A program made the position numbers and the translations under genes. Positions 1-8,036 of a DNA stretch of 64,000 nucleotides are shown piece by piece; position 1 is the first letter of the stretch; the number at the start of each line of letters is the position of its first letter. Source of the DNA: Brumimicrobium mesophilum (GTDB taxonomy: Bacteria; Bacteroidota; Bacteroidia; Flavobacteriales_D; Crocinitomicaceae); contig NZ_PVSS01000010.1 in the NCBI RefSeq assembly GCF_003025005.1, positions 1-64,000 of the forward strand, read 5' to 3'. The notes under the pieces were generated by a model. The model saw only the letters and a program-made list of their open reading frames with translations, did not search any database and was not told the origin of the DNA.

Positions 1-47
1 TTTTCAACTCTCAATATCCTGACAATTTGCTTTCAAATTGTTTCCCT

Positions 48-200
48 GCTCGTTTGCGGGGTGCAAAGATACTGAGACTTTTTACTTAAACAAGCTTTTG
101 TTAAAAATAAATTAAATCTTTTTTCTTTTCAATGTTATTCAGAAGTTCTAACTCCTTTCTAACTAAACACCGCTCGTTTGCGGGGTGCAAAGATACTGAG
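48..200 (-). repeat. Direct repeat pair carrying tandem promoters
   Basis: A 29-base segment at 48-76 is repeated identically at 172-200, an offset of 124 bases. Each copy holds the -7 element of a leftward promoter plus the first bases of the presumed transcript (GC-rich, ACCCCGCAAACGAGC on the minus strand). The sequence between the copies is AT-rich and not repeated. The duplication looks like a tandem P1/P2 arrangement rather than a mobile repeat. Seen directly in the sequence. Confidence 0.8.
64..93 (-). promoter_or_regulatory. Leftward promoter P2, proximal to the window edge
   Basis: On the minus strand TATCTTTG (71-64) fits the Bacteroidota -7 consensus TAnnTTTG exactly, and TTG (93-91) lies 19 bases upstream as the -33 element. 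The transcript would start near 57 and run off the left end of the window. The first 47 bases contain a small hairpin (CAATTTG, AAAG, CAAATTG) that would sit in the leader. The driven gene is not visible. An rRNA or tRNA operon is plausible from the strength and duplication of the promoter, but that is inference. Confidence 0.7.
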
Positions 201-217
201 CTTTTTTTCATTAACAA
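188..217 (-). promoter_or_regulatory. Leftward promoter P1, distal copy
   Basis: Minus-strand TATCTTTG (195-188) with TTG (217-215) exactly 19 bases upstream. Both elements match those of the proximal promoter at 64-93 and the initially transcribed region is identical. Transcription from here would pass through the second promoter and leave the window on the left. Confidence 0.7.
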
Positions 218-367
218 GGGTTTAGTAATACTATTTTAAAATTAATTTAATTTAAATTCGTAATCGGCTTAAAATATTGGAGTTAGATACATATTTTTTT
301 GAAATTCATAGAACAAAGGTTCAAGGCAATAAAGCACTCAAAATATTATCTCTATATAAGGTATAAA

Positions 368-390
368 ACCACGAAACTAAGGTTCGTGGT
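368..390 (-). terminator. Hairpin after the VWA gene
   Basis: ACCACGAA and TTCGTGGT form an 8-base-pair stem with a 7-base loop. Read on the minus strand it is followed by a short T-rich run. It lies 36 bases beyond the stop codon of the minus-strand gene at 426 and separates it from the leftward promoters. Confidence 0.5.
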
Positions 391-425
391 AGTTAAATAA
401 GAGTCAGAGGTAAAATAGATAAAAC

Positions 426-2681
426 CTATTCTCGATCTAAAAGTTGTAAGATTAGATTTTTTAGTTCAAGCTCTTTTTCTGTTGTTGCACTAAATTTTTT
501 CACTTGATCTAACAAAACATCCTTTGTTAAATCTCCTTTAAAGGCAGAATCACGCAGCTCTAAACCAAGAGAAATTACGAGATTTAGTAATTCATAATCT
601 TCCATCTGATGATTCTCCAATATTTCAAAATCTCTTTGAACACTAGCTGAATCCTCAAATGGTTTATAACGAAGCTTTACATAAGCCAATTGGGAAGATC
701 CTAATTTGCTTTTTTGCTTAACAAATTGATTTTCCAATGAAGACGCCTTTCCCCTCTCCACTTCAAATACAGCCGTTACAGAATGTCCATAACCTAATTC
801 TCCGCCGTCTTTGGTATCATCGTTAAAATCTTTTGGTTTTAATAACCTGTTTTCGTATCCAATCAAACGATAATTAGAGACGAGTCTTGGGTTAAATTCA
901 ACATTTAACTTCACATCTCTAGCGATATTGATCATGTTCCCTGCATTATTCAGTACATTTTTCATATCCGCTAATGATTGGATATAAAAATGATTCCCAT
1001 CTCCCCTCTTGGCTAATGTTTCCAAAGTACTGTTCTTATAATTCCCCATTCCAACACCCAAAGCAGTTAAGTAAATCCCTTGACCACGTTTTTCCGAGAT
1101 ATAGTTTTCCAAATCACCCGGGCTATTGATTCCCACATTGAAATCTCCATCAGTCCCAAGAATGATTCTGTTATTGTAACTCGGATCGAAATTGGACTCC
1201 GCTTGACGATACGCTTCCTTAATGCCCCCTATTCCGTTCGTACTTCCTCCAGAAGATAATTTTGCAAGTGCTTTCAAAATAACCTCTTTATTTTCACAAC
1301 TTGTTGATTTCAAAACCACTCCACTATATCCTGAATACGTTACAATCGAAATGCGATCGTTAGGGTGAAGATCTTTAACGAAGCTTTTCAACCCATTCAC
1401 AATTAAAGGTAATCGATTCTGAGAACTCATAGAACCTGAAACATCCAGTAAAAAAACAAAATTGTGAGGTTTTCTAATCTCATTGACAGGAAAGTCTTTC
1501 GCTTTTAAGTGAACCGTAACAAGTTCATTGGCATTATTCCAACTGCATTCCGATCTTGAAAGTTCAACATTAAACAATTCGTCTTCGCTCACAGTTACAT
1601 CTTTATATTGAAAAGCATTAATCATTTCCTCCAATTTCACAGCATCTCGTTGAATTTTTCTCCCTGATTTCACAGAATATTTCAAATATTCCCATGCGGC
1701 TTGATCCACATCTAAACCAAATGTCGCATTAGGGTGGTTTAATGGTGACAGAAAATCGTTTTCATAAATCGGAAGGAATTCATCATAATTCATAATCTCT
1801 GTTTCAGGTATATCAAAATCTGAATAGTCCACGGTTTCCGCATAGACAACTGGTGGAGATGTATGCATTAAAAATTTATCCATTTCAATTGGCTTAGATT
1901 CAACACTAATGATTCCGCCTGTTACATCACCATAGTTTGCTGGAATAGATCCTTTGTAGACCTTAACACTTCCAATATAAGAATTCGGTAAATTAGGAGA
2001 ACCTTGAATTTTGACACCGTCTACATAATAGTGAGTCGCATTTTCCCTACTCCCCCTGAAACTTAATTCACCATTACTTTCATTTAAATTAACTCCTCCC
2101 ACAGTTGACGCAACTCTATTGGCAGACCTCACTGGCATTTGTGAAATATCTTGTCTTAATATAACACGAGAATAAGCACCTCCATCTTTACTGATGAAAG
2201 GTTCTTTGTATGCAACAATCATCACTTCTTCAATATGAATTAAGGATGAATTATTAGCACTAGGGAAGTTTTGAATTGATTGAATCCGGTCTTCCCTCGT
2301 CAAATTTGCATTTGGTTTTCCATTAATTGATTTTTCAGATACTTTACCACTTAGTTGCTGCAGTTTTAAATTTGAAGAATCCAATAAAACAGTATATTGG
2401 AATAACTGTTTGGGTTGTATATACACTTCTTGCTCTTCAAGATGATTTTCAAATATAAAAGTGACCAAAGCTGATCCTGAATTCAAATTTTTGAAAAGCA
2501 CTTTTCCATCTGGCTGCGTGACACCCTCCCAACACAATGAATCTTGAAACACTTCAATTGCAAGTCCTTTAATAGATTCAAGATTGCTCTTTGCTTTACA
2601 TTTTATCAATAAACTGCCTGTGTCTTGAGCGCTAATGAGTGTTGATAGCCCTAATCCGAGTAATAAAATTAAATTTTTCAT
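426..2681 (-). CDS. YfbK-type von Willebrand factor A protein with N-terminal TonB-plug domain
   Basis: A secreted or envelope protein of 751 residues. Order of parts: signal peptide (1-18, ending SAQ), a carboxypeptidase-like regulatory domain (about 20-105), a segment like the plug of TonB-dependent receptors (about 150-265, with SFRGSRENATHYYVDG and the end GDVTGGIISV), the N-terminal domain found in YfbK proteins (about 300-400), a VWA domain with an intact MIDAS motif DVSGSMSS (413-420), and a C-terminal YfbK-type domain (about 580-751). There is no outer-membrane barrel, so the plug cannot be part of a normal receptor. Its role is unknown; VWA domains usually mediate metal-dependent protein binding. 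It lies downstream of the M56/BlaI pair on the same strand, but a hairpin at 2893-2929 separates them. Confidence 0.8.
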   Translation of the reverse strand: MKNLILLLGLGLSTLISAQDTGSLLIKCKAKSNLESIKGLAIEVFQDSLCWEGVTQPDGKVLFKNLNSGSALVTFIFENHLEEQEVYIQPKQLFQYTVLLDSSNLKLQQLSGKVSEKSINGKPNANLTREDRIQSIQNFPSANNSSLIHIEEVMIVAYKEPFISKDGGAYSRVILRQDISQMPVRSANRVASTVGGVNLNESNGELSFRGSRENATHYYVDGVKIQGSPNLPNSYIGSVKVYKGSIPANYGDVTGGIISVESKPIEMDKFLMHTSPPVVYAETVDYSDFDIPETEIMNYDEFLPIYENDFLSPLNHPNATFGLDVDQAAWEYLKYSVKSGRKIQRDAVKLEEMINAFQYKDVTVSEDELFNVELSRSECSWNNANELVTVHLKAKDFPVNEIRKPHNFVFLLDVSGSMSSQNRLPLIVNGLKSFVKDLHPNDRISIVTYSGYSGVVLKSTSCENKEVILKALAKLSSGGSTNGIGGIKEAYRQAESNFDPSYNNRIILGTDGDFNVGINSPGDLENYISEKRGQGIYLTALGVGMGNYKNSTLETLAKRGDGNHFYIQSLADMKNVLNNAGNMINIARDVKLNVEFNPRLVSNYRLIGYENRLLKPKDFNDDTKDGGELGYGHSVTAVFEVERGKASSLENQFVKQKSKLGSSQLAYVKLRYKPFEDSASVQRDFEILENHQMEDYELLNLVISLGLELRDSAFKGDLTKDVLLDQVKKFSATTEKELELKNLILQLLDRE

Positions 2682-2892
2682 GGTTTCTTTTTTGATTTAG
2701 ATGCAAGCGATAATCAAATTCCATAAAGGCTCATAAATTAGTGGAAAATTGTGAGGTTTTAATGGCTAAGCTTCAATGATGAAGGTTTAACGTGGGTTGG
2801 GGTTTGAATCTCTTCTGCGAAGTGATTCTAATTGGTTTACAGCGAAGTAATGTGGCGGTGGAAGGGAATAGATAATTGAAAAAGGTGGTAAA

Positions 2893-2929
2893 AAAAGTAA
2901 CCACGAATCGAAGAAACGTGGTTACTTTT
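2893..2929 (-). terminator. Hairpin terminator after the M56 gene
   Basis: AAAAGTAACCACG pairs with CGTGGTTACTTTT around a loop of about 11 bases. The stem starts and ends in A/T runs, so it can act in either direction. It lies 28 bases beyond the stop of the M56 peptidase gene at 2957. Confidence 0.7.
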
Positions 2930-2956
2930 ACCTAAACATTTTGTTCTGGTACAGTG

Positions 2957-4159
2957 CTATTCTTTTTTGTCGAGGTTAAAATTTATCGGCACTCGAACTA
3001 TGCATGCCACATTTGTATCATCCTTAACTGCAGGGATCCAGTCGGGCATAGCCTCAAAAACTCTTATAGCTTCGGCGTCGATGTGTTCATCTACTCCTCT
3101 GAGAATTTTGACTTTCGTGACTTCACCGGTTTTTGAAATTACTGCTTCAACAAATACCTTTCCTTGGGAATTATTCTCCATTGAAACTTTCGGATATTTG
3201 ACTTCATTGGAAATAAATTTCATTAATCCTTCACTTCCTCCTTTAAATTCAGGCATGACATCTACATCTTCAACAGGATCATTTCCTTTTTGATTCAATT
3301 GCTCATGAATAGGTGTTACTAATTCTGTTTCCGCAGTAGGTAAAAAATTACTGCTCATCATTCCCACGGATAAAACCGGGAGAATTAAATAACTCAACAC
3401 TGAGCTTGTTTTTCGATTCATTCTCATAACTCTTGATTTTAAATTAGACATATTACTTAAGGGTAGTCGCAATTGGTTGTATTTTAAATTTAATCGTTGT
3501 TCCAACAAGAAAAGTGTGTAATCTTCTCTGCTAATATCAGCTAGCACTTCTTGATCCGCCAAATACTCATGATTTTTTTCAATATCTGCTTTCCATAGGT
3601 AAATTCCTGGATTAAACCAGCAAATTGTTTGAACAATCAGAGCGAAAACACGTTCAGCTGAGTGCATTTGACGAATGTGAGCAAATTCATGAGCCAATAT
3701 TATTTTCCTTTCCGCATCGGTTAAGTTTTCCTTGATGAAAATGATATTTCCAAATGAAGCGTTAAAATCCGAGACGTAAACTTTACTCCCTCTATATTTC
3801 TCTAAGAAATTAGAACGCCTTATTAATTGAAATAGCTTGATGAAATTATAAATGTGTATTGCACTGAAAGTCACAACGCCAGACAAATAGATAATCCCCA
3901 ACCAATTTGTTACTGAAATTTCAGCATAGGTTTCCAAAGCGGCTTGCTGGGAGTTTGTGACATTAATCAAATCGAACTCAACTAAAAAACCAACTGATTG
4001 AGATGTCAACACATTATTAATGTATAATACCATCAATAGAAACATTGGCATCATTATTAACAACCTTCGGTTCCATAAGATTTTTCCATTCTTATCGAAT
4101 AGTGCGCGATAAATAACGGCGAGGACAAGAAAATAAACATTAAAAAGTAGGAATTCCAT
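2957..4159 (-). CDS. BlaR1-type M56 family membrane metallopeptidase with TonB C-terminal domain
   Basis: A 400-residue sensor peptidase. The N-terminal half has about four membrane segments (near 1-20, 33-50, 85-110 and after the peptidase). The M56 zinc motif HEFAH is at 157-161 with a candidate third ligand in EKNHEYLAD (E198). After a further membrane segment (about 255-275), residues 300-400 form a TonB C-terminal-like domain (GKVFVEAVISKTGEV and DAEAIRVFEAMPDW). In BlaR1/MecR1 systems the peptidase senses an envelope signal and causes inactivation of the BlaI repressor. Here the extracytoplasmic part is TonB-like instead of penicillin-binding, so the signal is probably not a beta-lactam. 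It follows blaI by 5 bases when the ATG at 4159 is used, so the two are one operon. Confidence 0.9.
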   Translation of the reverse strand: MEFLLFNVYFLVLAVIYRALFDKNGKILWNRRLLIMMPMFLLMVLYINNVLTSQSVGFLVEFDLINVTNSQQAALETYAEISVTNWLGIIYLSGVVTFSAIHIYNFIKLFQLIRRSNFLEKYRGSKVYVSDFNASFGNIIFIKENLTDAERKIILAHEFAHIRQMHSAERVFALIVQTICWFNPGIYLWKADIEKNHEYLADQEVLADISREDYTLFLLEQRLNLKYNQLRLPLSNMSNLKSRVMRMNRKTSSVLSYLILPVLSVGMMSSNFLPTAETELVTPIHEQLNQKGNDPVEDVDVMPEFKGGSEGLMKFISNEVKYPKVSMENNSQGKVFVEAVISKTGEVTKVKILRGVDEHIDAEAIRVFEAMPDWIPAVKDDTNVACIVRVPINFNLDKKE

Positions 4160-4164
4160 AATTT

Positions 4165-4524
4165 CTATTTTTTTAGGGTTCTCATAATATCATCTAAGTC
4201 TTGAATACTTAATTCTTCTTTTTTCACTAAAAATGAAAGCATCTTTTGAGGAGAACCATCAAACAGTTTGTTCATCACCTCCCCCATTTGTTGTTTCGAA
4301 TAATCTTCCTTACTAATGATTGGAAAATATTCATGGGTTTTTCCATATGCTTTATAACTGACTGCCTTTTTATCGACTAAAATTCGAATAATTGTGGACA
4401 CAGTGCTGTACGCTGGTTTTGGATTACTTAACTCTTTAATCACATCTTTTACGAACGCTCGCTCCAACTTCCAGAGGATGTGCATGATTTGTTCTTCTGC
4501 TTTTGTTAATTCGATTTGATTCAT
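4165..4524 (-). CDS. BlaI/MecI/CopY family transcriptional repressor
   Basis: A winged-helix repressor of 119 residues, starting MNQIELTKAEEQIMHILW. The signature helix-turn-helix region PAYSTVSTIIRILVDKKAV is present. Proteins of this family bind palindromic operators as dimers and are inactivated by the partner M56 peptidase, which is the next gene. An upstream in-frame ATG at 4554 would add 10 residues, but the promoter at 4552-4582 would start transcription downstream of it, so the ATG at 4524 is chosen. The operator candidate is the perfect palindrome at 4582-4615, which implies autoregulation. Confidence 0.92.
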   Translation of the reverse strand: MNQIELTKAEEQIMHILWKLERAFVKDVIKELSNPKPAYSTVSTIIRILVDKKAVSYKAYGKTHEYFPIISKEDYSKQQMGEVMNKLFDGSPQKMLSFLVKKEELSIQDLDDIMRTLKK

Positions 4525-4551
4525 AAATACGTCTGTGTTTCTGTTCTGAAG

Positions 4552-4582
4552 CAAATGTATAACTATTTATTTAATTACACAA
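4552..4582 (-). promoter_or_regulatory. Promoter of the blaI-M56 operon
   Basis: Minus-strand TACATTTG (4559-4552) is a -7 element and TTG (4582-4580) lies 20 bases upstream as the -33 element. The -33 element touches the edge of the large palindrome at 4582-4615, so a bound repressor would block polymerase. The predicted start of transcription near 4545 rules out the ATG at 4554 as the translation start. Confidence 0.65.
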
Positions 4583-4615
4583 CTATAGATTTAGTTATAA
4601 AACTAAATCTATAGT
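4582..4615. promoter_or_regulatory. Operator-like perfect palindrome, probable BlaI-type repressor site
   Basis: Two 15-base arms, ACTATAGATTTAGTT and its exact reverse complement, flank a 4-base spacer ATAA. Each arm is itself close to palindromic around ACTAnnnnTTAGT, so the site could bind two repressor dimers. It lies between the divergent blaI and mtaB genes, next to the -33 element of blaI. Seen in the sequence; repressor binding is inferred from position. Confidence 0.65.
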
Positions 4616-4705
4616 CAATTAGATAATTTTACAACTTATATTTCAAAACCCAAGCTTTCTTACCAGACATTAAAAAATTTATAGAATCTTTTAATGGTTT
4701 ATTCT

Positions 4706-4713
4706 TAATTTTG
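4706..4713 (+). promoter_or_regulatory. -7 element close to the mtaB start codon
   Basis: TAATTTTG matches TAnnTTTG. It ends only 8 bases before the mtaB ATG at 4722, so a transcript from it would have almost no leader. No clear TTG element is seen at the expected distance, so the promoter is weakly supported. Confidence 0.4.
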
Positions 4714-4721
4714 CGGTTATT

Positions 4722-6023
4722 ATGAGTCAATACAAGAAAGTAGCGTTTTATACATTGGGGTGCAAACTGAATTTTTCGGAAACAAGTACTATTGCAAGAA
4801 GCTTTGAAGAAGCTGGTTATGCTAAAGTCGATTTTGATGACAATCCGGACATATTCGTAGTAAACACATGTTCAGTAACTGAAAATGCTGATAAAAAATG
4901 TGTTCAATTAGTAAAAAAAGCCAAAAAGGTTAATCCGGATAGCTTTGTTGTAATTATTGGCTGTTATGCACAATTGAAACCAGAAAAAATCGCCAACATT
5001 TATGGTGTAAACATGGTATTAGGCGCAAATGAGAAGTTTGACATCATAAAGCACATCGAAAACACAGAGTTTCACGAAGGAGTGACTATAGAATATGGAA
5101 AAATCAAGGAAGTCCAAGATTTCGAACCTTCATTTTCCTATGGAGACAGAACGCGATCTTTCCTTAAAATTCAAGATGGCTGTGATTACTTTTGTACTTT
5201 CTGTACCATTCCATTAGCTAGAGGAAAAAGTAGAAATGCCTCAATTGAAGAAACTTTAAACGAAGCTAATAAAGTAGCCGCAACAGAAGTTAAAGAAATA
5301 GTGTTAACGGGAGTAAATATCGGTGACTTTGGCCAAGGAGGAGAAGAGAATTTCTTTGGTTTAATAAAAGAATTAGATGAAATAAAAGGAATTGATCGAT
5401 TTAGGATATCTTCAATTGAGCCAAATTTATTAAGCAATGAAATCATCGACTTTTGCTTGAATGATTCGAAACATTTTGTTCCTCACTTTCACATTCCTTT
5501 ACAATCTGGTTCTGATGAGTTATTGGTAAAAATGAGACGTAAATATTTGAGATCAACTTATACTGACAGAGTTGAACAAATCAAAAGTATTGCTCCAAAC
5601 GCTTGTATTGGAGTAGATGTTATTGTTGGTTTTCCAGGGGAAACAGAGGAAGCGTTTATGGAAACTTACGATTATTTGAATGAATTAAACATTTCCTATT
5701 TACATGTTTTCACATATTCTGAACGAGCGAATACTACGGCCAACAAAATGGACGATGTCATTCCAATGAATATCAGAAAGGAAAGAAGTAAAATGCTCAG
5801 AATTCTGTCTGAAAAGAAAAAGAGAGCCTTTTATGAATCTCAAATAGGCAAAAGCGGTATAGTTTTATGGGAAAGTCAAAATGATGATGGTTATATTAAC
5901 GGATTCACTGAGAACTACATTAAAGTAAAACACCCTTATGACGAAAGTTTGGAAAATAAAATGATGGAAGTTAATTATTTATCGATAGGTGCAGATGGAC
6001 TGATGTTTGCGGAAATTGTCTAA
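4722..6023 (+). CDS. mtaB: tRNA (N6-L-threonylcarbamoyladenosine(37)-C2)-methylthiotransferase MtaB
   Basis: A radical-SAM methylthiotransferase that adds a methylthio group to t6A37 in tRNAs reading ANN codons. The 433-residue length is normal. The N-terminal UPF0004 domain holds cysteines C14 (TLGCKLN), C50 (NTCSVT) and C81 (IGCYAQ), which ligate one iron-sulfur cluster. The radical-SAM cluster motif CDYFCTFC is at 154-161. A C-terminal TRAM-like region follows (about 370-433). The TLGCKLN start and overall pattern separate it from MiaB and RimO. It is divergent from blaI and convergent with the next gene. Confidence 0.95.
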   Translation: MSQYKKVAFYTLGCKLNFSETSTIARSFEEAGYAKVDFDDNPDIFVVNTCSVTENADKKCVQLVKKAKKVNPDSFVVIIGCYAQLKPEKIANIYGVNMVLGANEKFDIIKHIENTEFHEGVTIEYGKIKEVQDFEPSFSYGDRTRSFLKIQDGCDYFCTFCTIPLARGKSRNASIEETLNEANKVAATEVKEIVLTGVNIGDFGQGGEENFFGLIKELDEIKGIDRFRISSIEPNLLSNEIIDFCLNDSKHFVPHFHIPLQSGSDELLVKMRRKYLRSTYTDRVEQIKSIAPNACIGVDVIVGFPGETEEAFMETYDYLNELNISYLHVFTYSERANTTANKMDDVIPMNIRKERSKMLRILSEKKKRAFYESQIGKSGIVLWESQNDDGYINGFTENYIKVKHPYDESLENKMMEVNYLSIGADGLMFAEIV

Positions 6024-6082
6024 TTAATGCGACCTACCCAACATTAGAAAGTAATCTTGAGTTAAAAACTTTTCTCTAAAAT

Positions 6083-6853
6083 TTACTGTTCAATTGGTCC
6101 ATTCTGAAACTGAACGCCTTTTTTTCTATTTTGATTATGAAAGAAGTATCTCAGATTCAAGGAGAAGGTAGATCCTTCAACCACCCCAAAACCAACAGTT
6201 TTATTAGTTCCATATCTATATTCTGTTGCAATTGCAAGAGTTGGAGAAAAAGGAACTCGACCTGAAAGCCCTAAATAAAAAGTTCCACTTTTTTCGGTTC
6301 TATATTCGAAACCTACATCTGCGTTTGCGTTAAAGTCAAAAAACCTAGACCTCCTACCTTCGAAGATAAATAAATGCTTTCCTTCTGGATTAATTTGAGA
6401 TCTAATATTGGATGCATTAAAGTTTCCAGACGCACCAATACTTACATTCATAAACATTTGTTGACCTAATTTTATATAAACCAAAAAGTTAACTGGCACT
6501 TCAAAACTTACATAACCCAGTTCATCTTCAGCATATACATTTGAATCTGCAACACTATAATTCGCCCTATAATTTCTTCTGATATAATTCAGTCCTGTTT
6601 CAATAGCAAGAAGATCGGTTATGCCCACTCTGACAATTCCTCCATAAGAATATCCAAATATTGGTGAAATTGTAGAAGTAAAACCATCTTCTGTAATATC
6701 AAATGGTCTATCACCAACAACACTAATTGGAATTAATGGCTTAACCTGAACACCAAAATAGTTTTCAGCCTTATTTCTGTGGCTTTGGGATAAAACCTGC
6801 GAATTGCAAACAAGAAGTGTAATAAGTAAGAAAAGTAAATTATATATTTTCAT
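6083..6853 (-). CDS. Outer-membrane beta-barrel protein, PorT-like size
   Basis: A 256-residue protein with a signal peptide (1-22, ending VLSQS) and alternating hydrophobic and polar residues typical of a small barrel: SYGGIVRVGITDLLAIETGLNYI, QQMFMNVSIGASG, and strands ending in aromatic residues (NLRYFFHNQ). No enzyme motif is visible. Its start codon overlaps the stop of the small membrane protein gene upstream (ATGA at 6850-6853), so the two are translationally coupled. The function is unknown; small barrels of this kind are common in Bacteroidota. Confidence 0.75.
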   Translation of the reverse strand: MKIYNLLFLLITLLVCNSQVLSQSHRNKAENYFGVQVKPLIPISVVGDRPFDITEDGFTSTISPIFGYSYGGIVRVGITDLLAIETGLNYIRRNYRANYSVADSNVYAEDELGYVSFEVPVNFLVYIKLGQQMFMNVSIGASGNFNASNIRSQINPEGKHLFIFEGRRSRFFDFNANADVGFEYRTEKSGTFYLGLSGRVPFSPTLAIATEYRYGTNKTVGFGVVEGSTFSLNLRYFFHNQNRKKGVQFQNGPIEQ

Positions 6854-7251
6854 TCTTCAATTTGATGTATTTCTAACTGTTGTTCTAATAAATCATTTCG
6901 AGAGCAATAACCAACCGTAGCAAGAATCATCACCCCCATTGAGAAAAGAACTAACGACCATCGAAGGAATTTATTGCCAATCAAGAAGCTTCTATTTCTT
7001 CCTTCAACATCAAAATTAATTCGTTCAACTTTAGCGAAATCTCTGTTATGGATCCCAAAAAGAATATAGGATTTCCCCCTTGTATCTTCTTGTCCTTTTT
7101 CGAACCAAATTCGATCACTTTTTAGCGTCTTCTCAAAGTCGTCAGCTTTTATCTTATTAGCGAAACGAAAAACTATGTAGTTAGGGTTGGAAGGATGGCG
7201 AATATAATTCACCAAGCCTAAATCTATTATATTTTCTACTTTTGAATCCAT
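6850..7251 (-). CDS. Hypothetical small membrane protein
   Basis: A 133-residue protein I do not recognise. Residues 1-90 are soluble and charged, with NYIVFRFANKIKADDFEK and EDTRGKSYILFGIHNRDFAKVERIN. A single membrane segment lies near 97-115 (WSLVLFSMGVMILATVGY). The N-terminus would be cytoplasmic. The gene overlaps the nitroreductase gene upstream by 16 bases and the barrel gene downstream by 4 bases, so the three form an operon. Confidence 0.7.
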   Translation of the reverse strand: MDSKVENIIDLGLVNYIRHPSNPNYIVFRFANKIKADDFEKTLKSDRIWFEKGQEDTRGKSYILFGIHNRDFAKVERINFDVEGRNRSFLIGNKFLRWSLVLFSMGVMILATVGYCSRNDLLEQQLEIHQIEE

Positions 7252-7823
7252 TCTGTTACATATTCTATTGGTTTACGTTGACCTTTTGGCCATTCTCCCC
7301 CAGGGTATCCAACATAAAAGAGTCCAAGACATAGGTCTTTTGGTCCGATATCTAAAAATTCTTTCATCTCATCAGAGTATACCATTTTTGGAGTAGCCCA
7401 AAAACCTCCTAATCCATACGCTGTACAAGTAAGATGTATATTTTGAACGGCACAAGCGACTGCTGCAATTTCTTCAATTTCTGGAATCTTTTCAGAAGCT
7501 TGCCTTTCCATACACACAGCAATAATCGCAGAAGCCTTTGCAGGTCTTTCAGTCATTCTGTTCAACTTTTTAGCAATTTGTTTATCCTCTGGTACAGTTT
7601 TTAAATAAAGGTCACGCATAAATTCACCCAAGCGTTTCTTACCTTCATCCATAAACACTTTGAATCTCCATGGCTGTGTTAAACCGTGAGTGGGTGCCCA
7701 AATCGCATTATTTAATAATAACTCAATTTGTTCCTTATGCACTTTTCTATCACTAAAAGATTCTGGAGAAATAGTTCTTCTATCCTTAATTAATTCAGTT
7801 ACCTCACTTAAATTATATTTCAT
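7236..7823 (-). CDS. Nitroreductase family protein
   Basis: A 195-residue FMN-dependent oxidoreductase of the nitroreductase fold, usually NAD(P)H dependent. The N-terminal phosphate-binding stretch IKDRRTISPESFSDRKV and the following NAIWAPTHGLTQPWRF are typical, as are the AVACAVQNIHLTCTAYGLGG helix and the C-terminal KPIEYV. The substrate cannot be read from sequence; members reduce nitro compounds, quinones or enones. It is the first gene of the three-gene minus-strand cluster. Confidence 0.88.
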   Translation of the reverse strand: MKYNLSEVTELIKDRRTISPESFSDRKVHKEQIELLLNNAIWAPTHGLTQPWRFKVFMDEGKKRLGEFMRDLYLKTVPEDKQIAKKLNRMTERPAKASAIIAVCMERQASEKIPEIEEIAAVACAVQNIHLTCTAYGLGGFWATPKMVYSDEMKEFLDIGPKDLCLGLFYVGYPGGEWPKGQRKPIEYVTEWIQK

Positions 7824-8036
7824 TTTTTGATGCTTTATTCAATTTGTAAAGATATTATGAATATTGTGAGTAGGTGGCATAAAGAGGATAGTATTTTTAT
7901 AAAACCAATATATGCAATCTTGTTAAAGAAACAATAATCGTTCAGCTAAAAAAATGCGGATTTCTCAGTTGTGGCTGAAAACTATTTTGTTGGTAGTTTA
8001 CTGATAATTATAAAAAGTGAAGGAAAAGGGAAGAAT

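Noticed and set aside
1-47. Start of an rRNA gene at the left edge
   Set aside because: The first bases show only a leader hairpin; no 16S rRNA start or tRNA sequence is visible.
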